A DNA stretch of 64,000 nucleotides from Delphinus delphis (lineage: Eukaryota; Chordata; Mammalia; Artiodactyla; Delphinidae), in NCBI RefSeq assembly GCF_949987515.2, contig NC_082698.1:31586070-31650069 (forward strand), read 5' to 3'. The notes under the pieces are model-generated. The model saw only the letters and a program-made list of their open reading frames with translations. It had not been told where the DNA came from and did no database searches. This document shows, one piece after another, positions 33,791 through 47,622 of the stretch. Each line of letters starts with the position of its first letter. The stretch's first letter is position 1. The position numbers and the translations under genes were made by a program.

Positions 33791-35094
33791 AAGTATACTT
33801 TTCCACATTTGCCCAGTTTTTGCAATGATATCCATATTATTAGAATATATTCAAGGCTTTCATCATATTTGTCTTATTAAAGATATGATAAGAAAAAGAA
33901 CTTAGATCAGAGAGGAAGTTTAGGAATTTTTCATACACAATTTTCAAAAGCTGTATTATCAAAAAAATAATGGCTAAGTTTGTTTTTCATGTGACCGACT
34001 AGATTACCCAGAGAGGAATAATTAAAATACTGTGTTTTCTATGAACCATGGCAGGTAATTTTCAAAAGTCCTTATCACATGGAGGAAGCCAGACTCTTCT
34101 TAGGAAGCGGTAGCAGACACGGGGGTCTAGGTGGACATATCTAGGATGTATTCATAAAAGGGAACCACTTCAGTAACTGCCCTCTCTTCCCAGGCCCCAG
34201 AGCTCTTTCAGATGCCATGACTGCTACAGTCAAGTTCTGTTACAGAAAATTCACAATAACTGTATTTCCCCCTGAAAAGCTATTCATTTCCCTTGTGGAT
34301 AACAGAAACGTGACTTATGTCATAAAATGTGAAACAGTATTTCAAAAAACAATTTCAGGGAACATTTTTACCAAAAATATCTATCAACAGCAAAGTGTTG
34401 TATTTGTTTTCCTTTGAATTGTCTCACTATCCTGGAGAATTCAAGACTGCCACTTCCCTCCCATTCTCCTCCTTTCATATGACAAATGAGAAAGCTTTTC
34501 TGTTTGAGGTGAGAGCCAGGTAGAAATGTCAGCGCTTCACTTGACAGAGACAAAAGTGAAGGAAATTCAAGCTCTGAGAAAACACAGACTGATTTCAAGC
34601 CAATTAGCTATTTCAGAGGCAAAAAAAAAAAAAAAAGCTGATTCTTTTTCATTCTTACAGAAACAGCCATCATGACATCCACAGTTGGCATCCTATTAAT
34701 GATTAAAATTATGTAATCTGTCCTTAGTCAAAATTCTGCTATACAGAGAAATCCCAGCACCTCCACTTCATGGTACCAAACATTATCCTAAAATTTTACT
34801 CCATTGATAAAAGGATTTGGGGTGTTGACAGATGTGGTGGGTTTTTGGCAAAAACAACAAAAGTTTTGCTCTGCGGATTCAGTGAGACTCACTAGATTCA
34901 AATCACTTCCAACTTCTGATGGGTCACATCCGGACCAAGCTTGGCTTGTCACATAGAGAACAAAGCAGCCAATACAGACAAGCACTGGAGAGTAAACATC
35001 AGTGCAGTGCTGTGGTCCTTCCTGTGTTTACACAGCCTAGTGATGGAAGAATCACTGAAGCTCAGGGGACTGGTCCTAATCTGGCTTTGCCATT

Positions 35095-35645
35095 TCCCCA
35101 ACTCCTAGAGTCTCTGCCCCCTTTCTGCGATCTTCCTTCCTCTCCATCACGGAGGAGTTCTTGGTGACACGCACTTAGACTGTTCTCCCACTCAAGGGCT
35201 TTAAGATCCTTTCCCAGGTGCTTCATTCCAGGGCCCTTAGACCTAACCTCTTCTATGGTGATATCCACCCCCCTGTTCCAGTCACCCCCACCTCTTCTAC
35301 AATAGCCCTTTCTGGTATCTCCCTAATTCCCTTTCCTATCAGAATCCATCCTTCATGTGCCTGCAGAATTCCTCCATAATTGACATTCCCAGGGTTCTCC
35401 CTAATTAAGAATTTAATGTAGCTTCCTTCTGCTTGCCAGATGAAAGCCTCACTGGTCTACTTGGACCCCTCAGCCCTTCAGAAATTTAAGCCCTTCCCAT
35501 CTCACCATTCCAATAAGCAGATGTGTGTGCCCGAGATCATAATGCCTGACATTATGACCACTAGACTGTAAGATCCTTAAGTGAAGGGACTTTTTTTTCT
35601 GGCTCATTCATTGCTATATCCCTAGTTGAATGAATAAATGAATTT
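35095..35645 (+). mobile_element. L2 LINE relic
   Basis: 'ctagactgtaagatccttaa', 'tatatccctagttgaatgaa' and preceding C/T-rich L2 wording. Ends in the usual tgaataaatgaa. Confidence 0.65.
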
Positions 35646-35859
35646 TGGATTCTGACATTTGTCAACATGAGATTTCCTTCAGTTGGAATTCTATTCCCCT
35701 CTTTCTCCACCAAATCTTTTTCCTTGTCACCTTCAAAATCAAGCTCCCCTCCGTCTGCTTCAAAGCTCAGTTGTTCCAGTAGTCCTTTCTTCATGTGCTA
35801 CCTCTGGATAGTTAATGGATTGGCCTATTTCGGTTTGGGAGTTCTATAGTTGTTGTTTC

Positions 35860-36370
35860 ATTCATTGTTCAATTAGTCAACAATTATTTATTGAATGCAT
35901 TATACTATTCACAGACCTGCCCTGGGCTCTGAGCTACAGCAGTGAACAAATCAAATAAGCATCCCCATCCTCATGGTGATCAGATGTTAGTCTGAAAGAA
36001 AAGATAATAAGCAAGATAAGTAAAATTTATAGTATGTTACATAATTATAAGTGCTAAGGAGAGAGAAAAAGCAGGTGAAGAGGCAGGATAGGGTAATTAG
36101 GAAAGACCTGAGATGGTGATATTAAAAGTGATAGGAATAAAGAGAAAGCAAGCATACCACTTGGGCAATAGAATTTAAGGTAACTGGAACTGCATGTGCA
36201 AAGGACCTGGGGTGGAACAGTGCCTGGCCATAAGGCCAGTGTGGCTGGATGAGTGATGAAAGGGAAAATAGTAAGAGATGGTCAGGGGTGGGGTCACTGG
36301 GTGCCTTGCTTGTGGGGCCTTGCAGGTTCTGGTGAGGGCTTTGTCTTACTCTAAGTGATCTGACTTACTT
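35860..36370 (-). mobile_element. L2 LINE relic
   Basis: Reverse-orientation L2: 'caacaattatttattgaatg', 'ggaactgcatgtgcaaagga', 'aaggccagtgtggctgga' and 'tctaagtgatctgactta'. Confidence 0.65.
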
Positions 36371-36939
36371 CTAATCATTTGTATAATTTACACTCAGCAC
36401 CATAGGGGTAAACAAGGAACCACCAGGAATCTTTGAAGTACCTGGATAGGAAGGGTGTGGTCTTTTAGGCGGCGCACCGCTGTCTCTTGTGATGAGGTGC
36501 TGAGGCACCCCCGTGAAGTCAGGTCATAGGACAACCACACAGTCAAGTGTGGACAGAGCGTGGTTCTGCTTGTGCCAAGACCAGAGCTGAGAAGACGCAT
36601 CCAGGAGGAGCAAGTACCATATCATGATAGGTCTTCTCTATACCTTCTGGGCTTCTTGGTGACCCAGGACTGGTGAATCTTTGCTGAGAGAGCACAATTA
36701 TGAGGGGTCGCCAAGCCAACAGTCACCAGGATCCATCAGTAGAAAGCCAAACTCCACAGACTTCTGAAGGGTGGCTCAAGCTAGAGCAGAGTCCAAACAA
36801 CCTCGCCTTTGCTCAGTCTCTCTAAGCCTCCAATTCCTTGCATGCAAAATGGGAGTCACAATAGTACGGAATTCATAGGGTTGCTAGGTAAGAGTCAGTG
36901 AGCAAACAATTTAAATAACAACCTACAAAAGAGCCCTCG

Positions 36940-37580
36940 ATGCATTCCAGATTCTGCTCTCAGCACTTTAAACACAGCAACTAATTTAACCTTCACAACA
37001 CTCCTGTGAGGTAGTACTATTATCATCATCTGTATCAGTCTCCTAGGGCTGCCACAACAAATTACCACAAACATGGTGACTTAAAACAATAGAATTTTAC
37101 TCTCTCACAATTCCGGAGGCCAGAAGTCCAGAATCAAGGTGTTAACAGGGCCAAAGACTCTGGAGAGATTCCTTTCTTGCCTTCTCCAGCTTCTGGTAGC
37201 TCCCGGCATTCCTTGGTTTATGGCTGCATCACTCCAATATCTGCCTCTGTCTGCACATAGCCTTTTTCCCTGTCTCTGTGTGTATCAGATTTCCCTCTCC
37301 TTTCTCTTAGGAGGACACCAGTCATTAGATTTAGGGTCCATCCTAAAGCCAGAATGATCTCAAGATCCTTAATTACATCTGCAAAGACTTTACTTCCAAA
37401 TAAGGTCACAAATTACAGGTACTATTATTATCCTCATTATTGTCACTTTACAGGTGAGGAAACTGAGTCAGAGAGAGGTTAAGAAGATTGCCCAAACTTA
37501 CACTGATGTAAATGTTGGGACCAGGAGTTAAAGTCAGGCATTCTGGATCCAGAGGCCAGGCTTTTAGCCACCACCCTACC
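36940..37580 (+). mobile_element. MIR split by an MLT1/MaLR-like insertion
   Basis: The MIR runs 'aacacagcaactaatttaac' to 'gaggtagtactattatcatc', is interrupted at about 37028, and resumes at about 37418 with 'tactattattatcctcatt' and 'acaggtgaggaaactgagtc'. The inserted 390 bases start 'tgtatcagtctcctagggct' and contain 'ctcacaattccggaggccag', which resembles the reverse of an MLT1-type LTR. gtactattat occurs at both junctions and could be the duplication. Confidence 0.6.
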
Positions 37581-37762
37581 CTACACCACATGACTGAGGC
37601 TTAGTACGGTGCCTGTTGTGTGGCACTAGCGCTGTACGTAGAAGCCAACCTCATTATCCAGAAGCGAAAAGTGACTGACTTTGAGGATTTGGCTGAAGGG
37701 GCTGTCTGGACTGTTGTCACTGATGACACCAGACAATGTTATATTTTTAAAATATGAAGTCT

Positions 37763-38067
37763 TAGAGAACGGACTGGAGGGCACAGTGGGGGAAGGGGAA
37801 GCTGGGACGAAGTGAGAGAGTAGCACTGACATATACACACTACCAAATGTAAAATAGCTAGTAGGAACCTGCTGCATAGCACAGGGAGATCAGCTCGATG
37901 CTTTGTGACCACCTAGGGGTGGGATAGAGAGGATGGAAGGGAGGCTCAAGAGGGAGAGGATATGGGGACATATGTATACATATAACTGATTCACTTTGTT
38001 GTACAGCAGAAACTAACACAATATTGTAAAGCATTTATACTCTAATAAAGATGTGAAAAAATAAAAT
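37763..38067 (+). mobile_element. L1 3' UTR fragment with 14-bp target duplication
   Basis: Only the last 300 bases of an L1 remain ('gagaacggactggagggcac' to the A-rich tail). aaaatatgaagtct is exact at 37749-37762 and 38068-38081. Confidence 0.95.
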
Positions 38068-38119
38068 AAAATATGAAGTCTCTCAGTCCCTGATGGTCAG
38101 AAGCTAGCAGCTAAGAGGC

Positions 38120-38250
38120 AGAGGCTGGGATTACAGTTCCTAGGGAGGTTAAGGGACTTGCTCAAAGTCACACAGCTTGCAATTGGCAGAGCAGTGACTG
38201 GATCCAAGTCTCTCAACTCCACTCCACTGCCTTAAGCACTGCCCTGCATT
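38120..38250 (+). mobile_element. MIR SINE relic
   Basis: 'agggacttgctcaaagtcac' and 'agcagtgactggatccaag' are the MIR 3' half. Confidence 0.65.
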
Positions 38251-39680
38251 AGAGATGCATAGAAATTACTCAGCTTCATTCCTTCTCAGGTGACACAATG
38301 CAAAAGAACTCACCCAAAGTTCTGTTCAAATAGAAAGATCTTACATTTCACACCCCCCCCATATTCTCCCAATTAATAAATCCAGAGTCAAGTTTGAGGA
38401 TAAAGCAGTTTAATTTGGTGGGGTTTTTTTCCTGCCTGCTTTTAGGTCGAGGAAGTCAGTACAATGTCAATAAATAGACAAATGCTAAAAATGTACTTCA
38501 AGGCCTCAATGATGACCAGTTGGTTAAAGGGTGAAAAGTAAAGGAGAGGGAGGGAAAACAAGATAGACACAGGCTTGGGAGAAGGAGCCAGAGAATAAGA
38601 AGGGAAGGGATAGGCGGGGGTGGGAATAGAAAGAGAGGTAGAGAGTCAGGTTATTGAGTAAATACCCATGGTCCTGTTCCACTGAACTCCTGAACCCAAG
38701 ACTTCAGAGAAAGTTACTTGCTTTTACTTAATGATCTTTTGTTTCTGCTCTTTGAGATGTTAATTAGCTGGTTAGTCTCCGTTCACAGCTCTTTAGTTAG
38801 AAAAGGAGTGCATTTATCCTAACAAAGTAGACTGGCTGATCCTGAGTGGGCGCCTCAGAGGTTCAGCTTTGGGTGGGAAGAGCCCATTTAGTGACCCGGG
38901 TCAGTGGAACCGGGGTGGGAGTGCACAAGCTCTTCCTGCAAATCAGACTCTGCCAACTCCACACTCTCCATCCCACCATTCCTTTTGCTGTGGGCTGTGC
39001 TCTTCTCAGATTAGCAGCAAGTAACTAACTGACTTGGCACTGATGTGCCTGACTCTAAAAACGTTAATGACTGCAAAAATCAAATGCCAACAGAGGATCT
39101 GGGTGTGGGAAATAAGGAAGCAAAGGAATCCCCTTCCCTCTCTCTCCTTCTCCTTACTTCCTCCCACCATTCCGTCTACCTCCTCACCCACACCCCTTCT
39201 GGCCTTTCCTGAATTCTTTTACCCACAGACTGAATGGAGCACAATAGGTCTTTGCGGACATCGTCGAATCCCATACTCAAGCATAGGGTTGGCAAGAAGA
39301 GGGTTGTTTCTGGCAGAGTGATATCATTGAGACTGCAGACAGGAATTCCGTGTCTCAGCCAACCAGTGTTAACAATCTTGTGTATTGATGGTCTCTGCAA
39401 TAAACACATTGCTCCCGCTAAACAAATCATCTTCCACATCTGAAATTGAAGAATTGTGCCCTGGGGATTCTACCTTTTCTCAAAGCAGCTGCGTTTGTCA
39501 ACAAGCCTTGGGTATGTGTTGCTGGTGAGAAAGACTGAGACAATGTGTGCTGGCCAAATATCACTAGTGTGGGGGTCAGAGTGGGGATGGGGTGAACTGA
39601 TTCACCCACGTTTCCCAGCCTTACAGCCCCCTGTCTTCTACATCTCACATTTGTAAGTTACCTTATTTCTACCTCCTCAG

Positions 39681-39703
39681 TTTTGTACCTATGAGGTACA
39701 AAA
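39681..39703. repeat. Perfect 10-bp palindrome
   Basis: ttttgtacct and aggtacaaaa are separated by atg. It is a compact stem-loop in otherwise unique DNA. Confidence 0.9.
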
Positions 39704-39719
39704 GTCAGAAGCAACATAA

Positions 39720-41140
39720 AAATATTTCTGCAGCACAATATGCCATAAGCAAAGTAAAAAATAACAAACTGAGGAAAATGTTTGCAACGACTATTAAATA
39801 GTTGGTTTCCTTAATATACAGTCATTAAAAATCATTAATAAAATGATCAACCCATCTAGTAGAAAAATGGGCAAAGAACATAAATAGGCAATTTAAAGAA
39901 AAAGAAATATTTTCAACATATTAGAAGTATTCTAATTACCCTAACTTAAAGAAATGTAGTCAATGAAAATTGAGATACCTTTTATTACTTAGAATAGCAA
40001 AGTTTTTTTAAAGTTTGATAATATATAATATTATTACATACTCATTAGAATGGCCAAAAAACCTGACAATACCAAATGTTGGCAAGGATGCAGAGCTACT
40101 GGAACTCTCATACACTGCTGCTGGGGATGCAAAATGGCTCAGCCACTTTGGAAAGAGTTTGGTAGTTTCTTATGAAATTAAACATATACTTACCATATGA
40201 CCAGGCAATCCTACTCTTAGGTATTTACCCAAAAAGAGTGAAGACATGTCTACACAAAAACCTGTACCTAAATATTTCTAACAGCTTTATTCATCACCAA
40301 AAACTCAAAACAACCCAAGTGCGCATCAACTAGTGAAATGTACTCAAATTGTGATACAATGGAATTCTATTCAGCAACAAAAGGGGCATAAACTACTCAT
40401 CAATGCAACAACATGGATGAATCTCAAAAGCATTATGCTAAGTGAAAGAAGCCAGACTCAAAAGACTATGTGTGATTTCATTTATATGATATTCCGAAAA
40501 AGGCAAAACTAAGGACAGGAATCAGATCAATACGCAGTTTCAGGAACTGAGGATTGACTACAAAGGTCCACAAGGGAACTTTCTGAGATGATGGAAACAT
40601 TCTATATCTTGATTGTGGTGGTAGTTACAAGACTACATATATCTGTTAAAATTCACAGAACTGTACACCTAAAAAGGGTGAATTTTATTGAAAATTTGAT
40701 AAAGAAATATATATCAACAAAAATATGGGGAAACAGGTACTTCTTGCATGTTGATGGGAGTAAAAATCCACACAGCCTCTTTGGTGGGGGGCAATTTTGC
40801 AATATCTATCAAAGAGCAAAGCATATATATCCTTTGACCCAAGAATTCTACTTCTAGGAATTTAACCTGCTGGTAATACTTATCAATGTATGAAAAGATG
40901 CATGTATAGAAATGTTCAATGCAGCATTATTTGTAATTGCAATAATAAAAGTTACTAAAGGTCCATTAATTGAGATCTGAATATATAAATTCTAGTACAG
41001 TTATGCATAATACTATTCAGGCATGGAAAAGATTAAGATCTATGAAGGTTGATGCAAATAGTCTTCAAAACATTTTATATTGTGAAAAGCAAGATGTGGA
41101 ACAATGTGAACAGTATGTTCCCACTGGGTAAAGGCATAGA
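39720..41140 (+). mobile_element. Old L1 relics (two adjoining segments)
   Basis: 39720-40700 reads as an old L1 ORF2 end and 3' UTR ('agtagaaaaatgggcaaaga', 'caatcctactcttaggtatt', 'acagaactgtacacctaaaa'). 40725-41140 starts the ORF2-end pattern again ('aagaattctacttctaggaa', 'ttcaatgcagcattatttgt'), so it is a separate fragment. Both are heavily diverged. Confidence 0.7.
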
Positions 41141-41697
41141 CATTTCTGAAAATTTATAGATTCACTAGGAAGACTCACAGGACTCAGCATATAGTCATAA
41201 CTCATGACTAAGATTTATTACAGTCAAAGAATATGAAGAAAAATCAACAAAGAGAAAAGAAGTATCAGACAAAGTCTAGGGGAAACCAGGTGCAAGCTTC
41301 CAAGGGTCTTCTCCCAGTGGAGACCACAGGACACATTTAATTCCCCAGCAATGAGTTGTGATAACACATGTGAAATGTTATCTATCAGAGAAGCTCACCA
41401 GAGCACAGGGCCTTCACTGGGGGCCAGTCACACAGGCACCTACCATCCAGCATACATCAAGATTCCAGACTCCAGATGGAAAGCAGATGCCCAACACAAA
41501 CCTCACTACCTGCACAAACAGTCCAGGCACAGCAAGCCATTTCCTTAATTCTCAAAATGGTGAGAACCCTCCTCAAATCCAAGCTCCCAGACACGAGCCA
41601 AAGGCCAACCCTGTAGGCAGGTCCCCCCAAGGATAGAGTCCCAGGCCTGCATGTTAATGCCCTTTTGCATTGAGCAATTCATAAAATATTTTACCAT

Positions 41698-41783
41698 GTG
41701 ACCTTCCTTACTCCTTCCCTTCTTCTTTCCCCTCCCTTTTTCTCCTCCTTCTTCTCCCCTTCCCTCTCTTCCTTCCTTCCTTA
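41698..41783. repeat. Polypyrimidine tract
   Basis: Nearly pure C/T on the plus strand for over 80 bases, with TTCC and CTCC blocks. This composition can adopt triplex (H-DNA) form. Confidence 0.85.
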
Positions 41784-43849
41784 ATTCTCTGAGCAATTAA
41801 AAATTCTTAATAGAAATTCCTGAAAACCCAAAGGCTCTGAGTTGAAGAGAAAGAATCTACAGAGGGTTTCCAGTTTGGATTAAAGTGACAAAGATGCTAG
41901 GAACCTGGAAGGTGGGCATAGGGTAAATGGGAAGAGATACGTTGGTGATTTGATGTCAACTTTGCTGATCCTCTGCCCACTCTACCACTGTGCCAGCTAC
42001 TCACCAACTTAATTAGTCCAAGCATCCGTCTCTGGGTCCCCACTCATTCAGTCTTCCCAGATCAATGTCATCTCTTTTGTATTCTTTAGAGCAAAATCGT
42101 CAGGTCTCATTTGGCCAGGCTTTGGGTGGATTAAAAGCTTTATTCTAAGGGAAATTTGGCACCTCTGCTGTCACGTATCAATACAAGAGGGAACAGCTCT
42201 CTGAATAAGATATGATCAAGTTTCTAAATGTCCATGGTAACTCTGTCACAGATCACCTGGTATCTAAGCAGCTCTCTTCAACGATCAACACAGAGTATCT
42301 GCACTTTAGATGCTTATGTGAGAACGCAATCTTAAATTGATTAGTATCTGGTTCCTGTCAAGGATGTGACAGATACAACTGATATTTGGGAGGGGCAATC
42401 TGAGAGTACCCTAGATTTTTTAAAGCCTATTTTCTGTACTCATTTAGTGAGGTGGAAAGCAGGAGGGGTTAAAGAAAGGTTCCTGGACCTTGGAGAAAGT
42501 GTCTTCCTTAAAGAAAAACTAATAAGATCAACCCATAACAGATGGGGGCAGCTCCTACCAAAATCGCCCACACTTTAAAAAAAAAGTATTTTCAATCTTG
42601 TGACTTGAGTATTTCCTCGAATCCAGAACGCAACTAAGAAATTGATGTCCTACTCAATTCTGTATACTGAATGAAGAAAGATGTGTGAATATGGAGAGGC
42701 AAGGTCATCTGCATGGAGTGAAAAGGCAGCTAAAAGAACTGGTCAATGCAGTGCGCCTCTAGCACAGCCTTGGGGGAGAAGGTGCCTTGGCTCATGGTCA
42801 CTTCCCAGAAAGTTCTTTCTCCATAGTGATGTAGGATGACTCCGCAAAGTTAATCAAACTAACCCCCTACTATGATTTCATGTTCAAGTTATCTTGCCAT
42901 GATTTTTCTACAAGGTGAAAAGTGAGCTAATCATTGTTAAACAATAGGGGGTATTATGCCACATATAGATACCTCATATGCATGTTTGGTTTCATGGGAT
43001 TCTCATTTTCTTTATTCCACAAAGTGAAATAGATTGTCTCTCCCTGTGAGACGCAGGCTGCCTGTAGAATACTGATGCAATGCGGAGACCGCAGGAGCCA
43101 CATGTACAGCACAGTCTATGCACTTCTTGCTCACACCCAGGCGGGCTGCTTTCTTATTTGCTCAGACTCACAGAGGTAGGAGGGGTTCAGCCAGACAAGG
43201 AAGCACACTTTAGGGGGTCAAAACAGACAAGAGGGATCCCATATACTTTCCCTTCTTTGGAATTATAATAATGTTCTGAGTGGAGGGGAAAGTGTCTCCA
43301 CCTCAGCAAAAGCTCAGGACACCACACAAGGATACCGTACAAGGAACCATACTTTATGGTCCTTGGAAATGGTGGCTAAAATAGTTGAAATTCCTTATAA
43401 AAATTCGTACACACCCAAAGACTCTGGGGAATGCAAGAGTTGAAGAGGAAAATTTTACTCCACCTTCCAGGAAAGTCTTTGTTGCCTAGAACTGACCTCT
43501 GAGAATGCTGCATTGGTAGACCGTCTTCAGGGACGGGATAGCTAAATCAGATAACAAAGACGCTCCTGGGCCCACCACCACCAAGGCTCTTAGGACAGGG
43601 TGGAGAAAGGCCACTCCCCCTTTTCTCAGAGCTTTATACAGCGCAGGGACGTTCATTCCATTTCTCTTGCCTTCGGCTCTCTGCCTCCAGCCTCCCAGTG
43701 AGCTGATACAGGCCGCACCAGTTCTTAAGATTTGACTTCCTCTGACTTGTTCTGTTTTCCTCCTTGCACTCTGTGCATTCCTAAATTCCACCTTCCCACA
43801 ACCCACTCACTCCTTGATCCACCACACCTGGCTTCTGTCCCACCATTCT

Positions 43850-45035
43850 ACTAATGCCACTCACACAAATATCCGATGGATGCTTTTCCATTTCCTATAG
43901 AATGTGACACTGTTTACTACATAAACTCTCTTTTCTTGGCTCCCATGACACCAGACTCTTCTAATAGTCCTCTTACTTCTCTGACCCTTACTTTGCTGGC
44001 ACCTTTTTCTCACCATACCCTTTAAATAGGGATGTTCCACAGTGTTCCATCTTGGAAACTTGGCTCATGTCGCTTCATACACATACGACCAACTGAATGG
44101 TGATGGCTCCCTAAACTTTATTGGGATGACCCCCTGATCTGTATCTCCAGTACAGGACTTTATCTGGAGCTCCAAATCTATAGTTCTAGTCACCTACTGA
44201 ACATACCTGCTTTGATGTTCTACAGCCAAAATCACCATGTCTAAAACTAAACTTTCTTTCCCACTCCAATTGTTCTGTATAATCTGCTCAGTGAAGGTTA
44301 GCACCATGCCCCCAGTCTCCCCAGACTCTCCCTTCTCCCTCCAAGCAAACTCCCTCCGAGGTTTTACTGATTCTACCCACTAAATATCTCCCAAATCTTT
44401 TCATTTATCTATTTCTTGCCTGGACTTCTACAGTAGCTTCTGTAGAGGCCTCCCCACATCTAGGCTCTGTCCCTTCTAATCTGTCCTCTACTTTGAAGCT
44501 GCCATGATCATCCTAAAAATGCAAACCTGATTATATGACCCCACCAGTGTGAACTTCTTCAATGATTCCCATGTGTCTCAAAATAAAAGTTACACTCTTT
44601 AACCACAATTTTAAGGCCAAGCCCCCACACAATTCAGGTGTAGTTCAAGGTGTTAGTCTCTAAATTGGCCCTTCTTTTTCATATCTTCATGTCTTGTACA
44701 ATGTTCCTGCTTTTCTCTTCTGCCTGAAGCTCTCTTCTTTATCTTTTTGTACCTTATGAAGAAACTGAAGCTGAGGATAATCAGTTTATGTGTCACCACT
44801 TCCAGAAAGTCTTCCTGAAAGCCTCTTGCCCCTCCTCTAATGATGGATTTAATACCCTCCTTTGCATCTGTCTCATAGCTTCCCTCCCACAATGCTATAA
44901 TGGCCTTTAACCTGTGTCAGTCTCCTCTATGAGACTGAGCACCTTGAGAACACAGTATACCTTTTTAGATCTCCAGAAACCAGCAAAGGGTCTGGTCTGT
45001 GTCAGTATTCCATATGTCAGTTGAATAAATGAATG
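43850..45035 (+). mobile_element. L2 LINE relic, long
   Basis: One of the longest L2 copies here: 'tgtctaaaactaaactttct', 'tatttcttgcctggacttct', 'aatgattcccatgtgtctca' and 'gttgaataaatgaatgg' occur in L2 order on the plus strand. Confidence 0.7.
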
Positions 45036-45649
45036 GATAAGATTGATTTGAATTTTTAGTACACAGTGTTTTCCCTCAAGAAAAGGGGAGATTTATTTGA
45101 TTATTCCAAACGTGTTTTAACTTCTCAACTCTATGGTTCTGACTATTTTTAGTGAGCTGCCAGGCAACTCGACTTCAGTTTGCATGTATTGTAGGAAGCA
45201 AGAGGACAGATGTTTAGGCAGTAAATCCCAAATCTGGATCCCAGAACTTAGTCATAACCTCCATGGAATACTTTCTCGCTGAATTACCAAGAATAATAGA
45301 CTCAGATGATAAGTGTATAATAGAAGGAACTGGACATTTAGCTGGTCCTTTCTAAGCAAGCATGGTTAACTACATTGTCTCTGACAGTGAGTCATTCTAA
45401 GAGAAGCAGTATGATTAGGTAATAATGCATCTATTTCCTTGTTTTTGATTCTTATAACTATCCCGTAGGATGGACACTCACCCCTGCCTCTTAACTAGCT
45501 GTGTGACCTGAGAAAGTTACTTAGCCTTTCTAAATTTCATTTTCTAGACTGAAATTTTAAAAACATCCATCACTTAATTTGGGGAGCTGATATGAAGATG
45601 CAGTGAGCTCTGTACGAAAAGAATAGAGTGATCCCAACCAGCCCCATGG

Positions 45650-46560
45650 CCTCCGTTAGTACTGTCCATATGTGGGAAATACACTAACTTATATTTAGCC
45701 CAGACATATGTATTCCTGACCTTTCAGCTGCCTCCTTGACCTTTCACCTTGGATAACTCACAGGCACCTCAAACCTTTTCTGCCCAAACAGAATTCATGC
45801 TTTCCCCTTCTCCCCAAACCTGTTCCTCCCCCAGCTCTCCATAGTTCAATGCCCATAGCTCAGTGAGCATATCTACTACTCATCCAGTTGTGACCCAAGA
45901 ACAATGGCATCGTCCTCCATTCCTTCCTCACCCTTGTCCTTCACATCCAAGGAGCCCACTCATTCAGCAAATGTTACTGAGAGCTTGTGTCAAGTCCTGG
46001 GATTCTACCTCCCAAAGATTCTGATGCCCACGCCCCCCACTCCATCACCCTGCCACCTTCTTAGTCCAGCCACCACCACCTCCCACAGCAGGCTCCTAAC
46101 TGGTCTCCCTGCATCTACTCTTGCCTCTCGACAACTTGTTTGCCACACTGCAGCCGCAGTGACCTTTTCAAAGTCTCCATATGATCACATCACCCACTAG
46201 TTACTTAAAACCCTTCATAGCTTCCCATTACTTTAGAATAAAGACCACAATCCTTCATGTAACCCACAGGTCCTACTTGTCCTGCCCCTTCTTGGGTTTC
46301 CAGCCTCCCTTATCACTACCCTTCCCTCACTCTTTGCCTGTGGGAGTCCCATCCCAGACTAATTAAATCGGAATCACTGAGGTGAAGCCTGGGCATTGTT
46401 ATTTTTTAATGGCTTCCTGGTGCAACTACTATGTAGCCAAGGTTGAGAAACACTGCTTTGGAGGTCAAGGACCAGGTCTGCTTATCCACAACTTTATCCC
46501 TAGTGCCAAGCACACAGCAGTGTCTGCACACAATAGGCATTCAATATATGGTAACTGTAG
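45650..46560 (+). mobile_element. L2 LINE relic with MER5 insertion
   Basis: 'cctaactggtctccctgcat', 'acactgcagccgcagtgacc' and 'catagcttcccattacttta' are clear L2. A MER5 relic interrupts at about 46355-46462 ('aatcggaatcactgaggtga' to 'gagaaacactgctttg'). The L2 3' end follows ('gtgtctgcacacaataggca'). Confidence 0.72.
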
Positions 46561-47151
46561 TCATGGTTATTATTGCTGTTGCTGTTATGGTCAATATGGT
46601 TATGATTAAGATCATAACTTTTTCACACTTCTGGCATCTGTGATTCTTTACCACAAAACTCCAATTATGTAGCAGCCAAATCATGTTTTTAAAATTCAGC
46701 AAGTTTCTATTTTCCTGTCAACATAGAGCTTATTAAGGACTGACCAGACCTACTAGACAAAATATTTTCACAAGCTACGTCTCCAAGGTGAAACAAAATA
46801 CAGCATATTAAAAGAAAACCTCAATTCATATCTTATTCCTTTCTATGTAGGTATGTATTAGTAACTACAGTCATTTGAATAGGAACTTTCTAGTTTTGTA
46901 ACGACAAGTGTATTGGCCACTACCTTGTCATTCTGATTCCACTTGGTTTTGCTCTTCTCCATTAGTAGTTTTTCTCTCCTGCCACAGGACCTATTTTACT
47001 AAGCAAATGTCAAGCGCACTCCCCACCCTGGCTCAGTGGTTACAGGCGAAGTTTCTTCAGCTTGCAGTTTTCCTGTTCAGGCCTGTGTCAGAGGGCAGGC
47101 TCTGTACAACTTTTAGAGAACCTTCTAAAGACATAGTTTCTATAGTCCTAT

Positions 47152-47342
47152 AGTCCAGTTCTCAACCATAAACCTGCTCAGAATCACCAGGAAAGTTTAT
47201 TAAAACAAAAACTGCTGGACCCCATCCTCAGAGTTTCTGATTCAGTATGTCTGGGGTGAGGCCAGAGAATGTGCACTTCTAACAAGTTTCTAGGTAATGC
47301 TGCGGATGCTGGTCCAGGGACCACACTTTGAAAACCACTGCT
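47152..47342. mobile_element. MER5-like DNA transposon relic
   Basis: 'agttctcaaccataaacctg' on the left and 'acactttgaaaaccactgct' on the right are the mirrored MER5 ends. The copy is nearly full length. Confidence 0.75.
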
Positions 47343-47622
47343 ACCTCCCATTTAATGGCTGATATTTTAAAAAATAGAGAAGTTGTGAGAGCTTTTAGGG
47401 GTACAGTGGGTGAAGACTGTATCTAATTTATTCTTTATATTTAAGGCACAACCATGGGACTTTTTCCCACGATTTCAGAGGGGTTTTCTCTGCGCTATTT
47501 TTGTAAACAACTCAACACATCCCACCCATACGTCTCTTTTTATAAGAGACTGTGAAGGTATGGGGGGCAGCACACCTCCAATCTCTTCCCAACAGGCAAT
47601 TCCCTCAGCTACTTCCAGGCTC

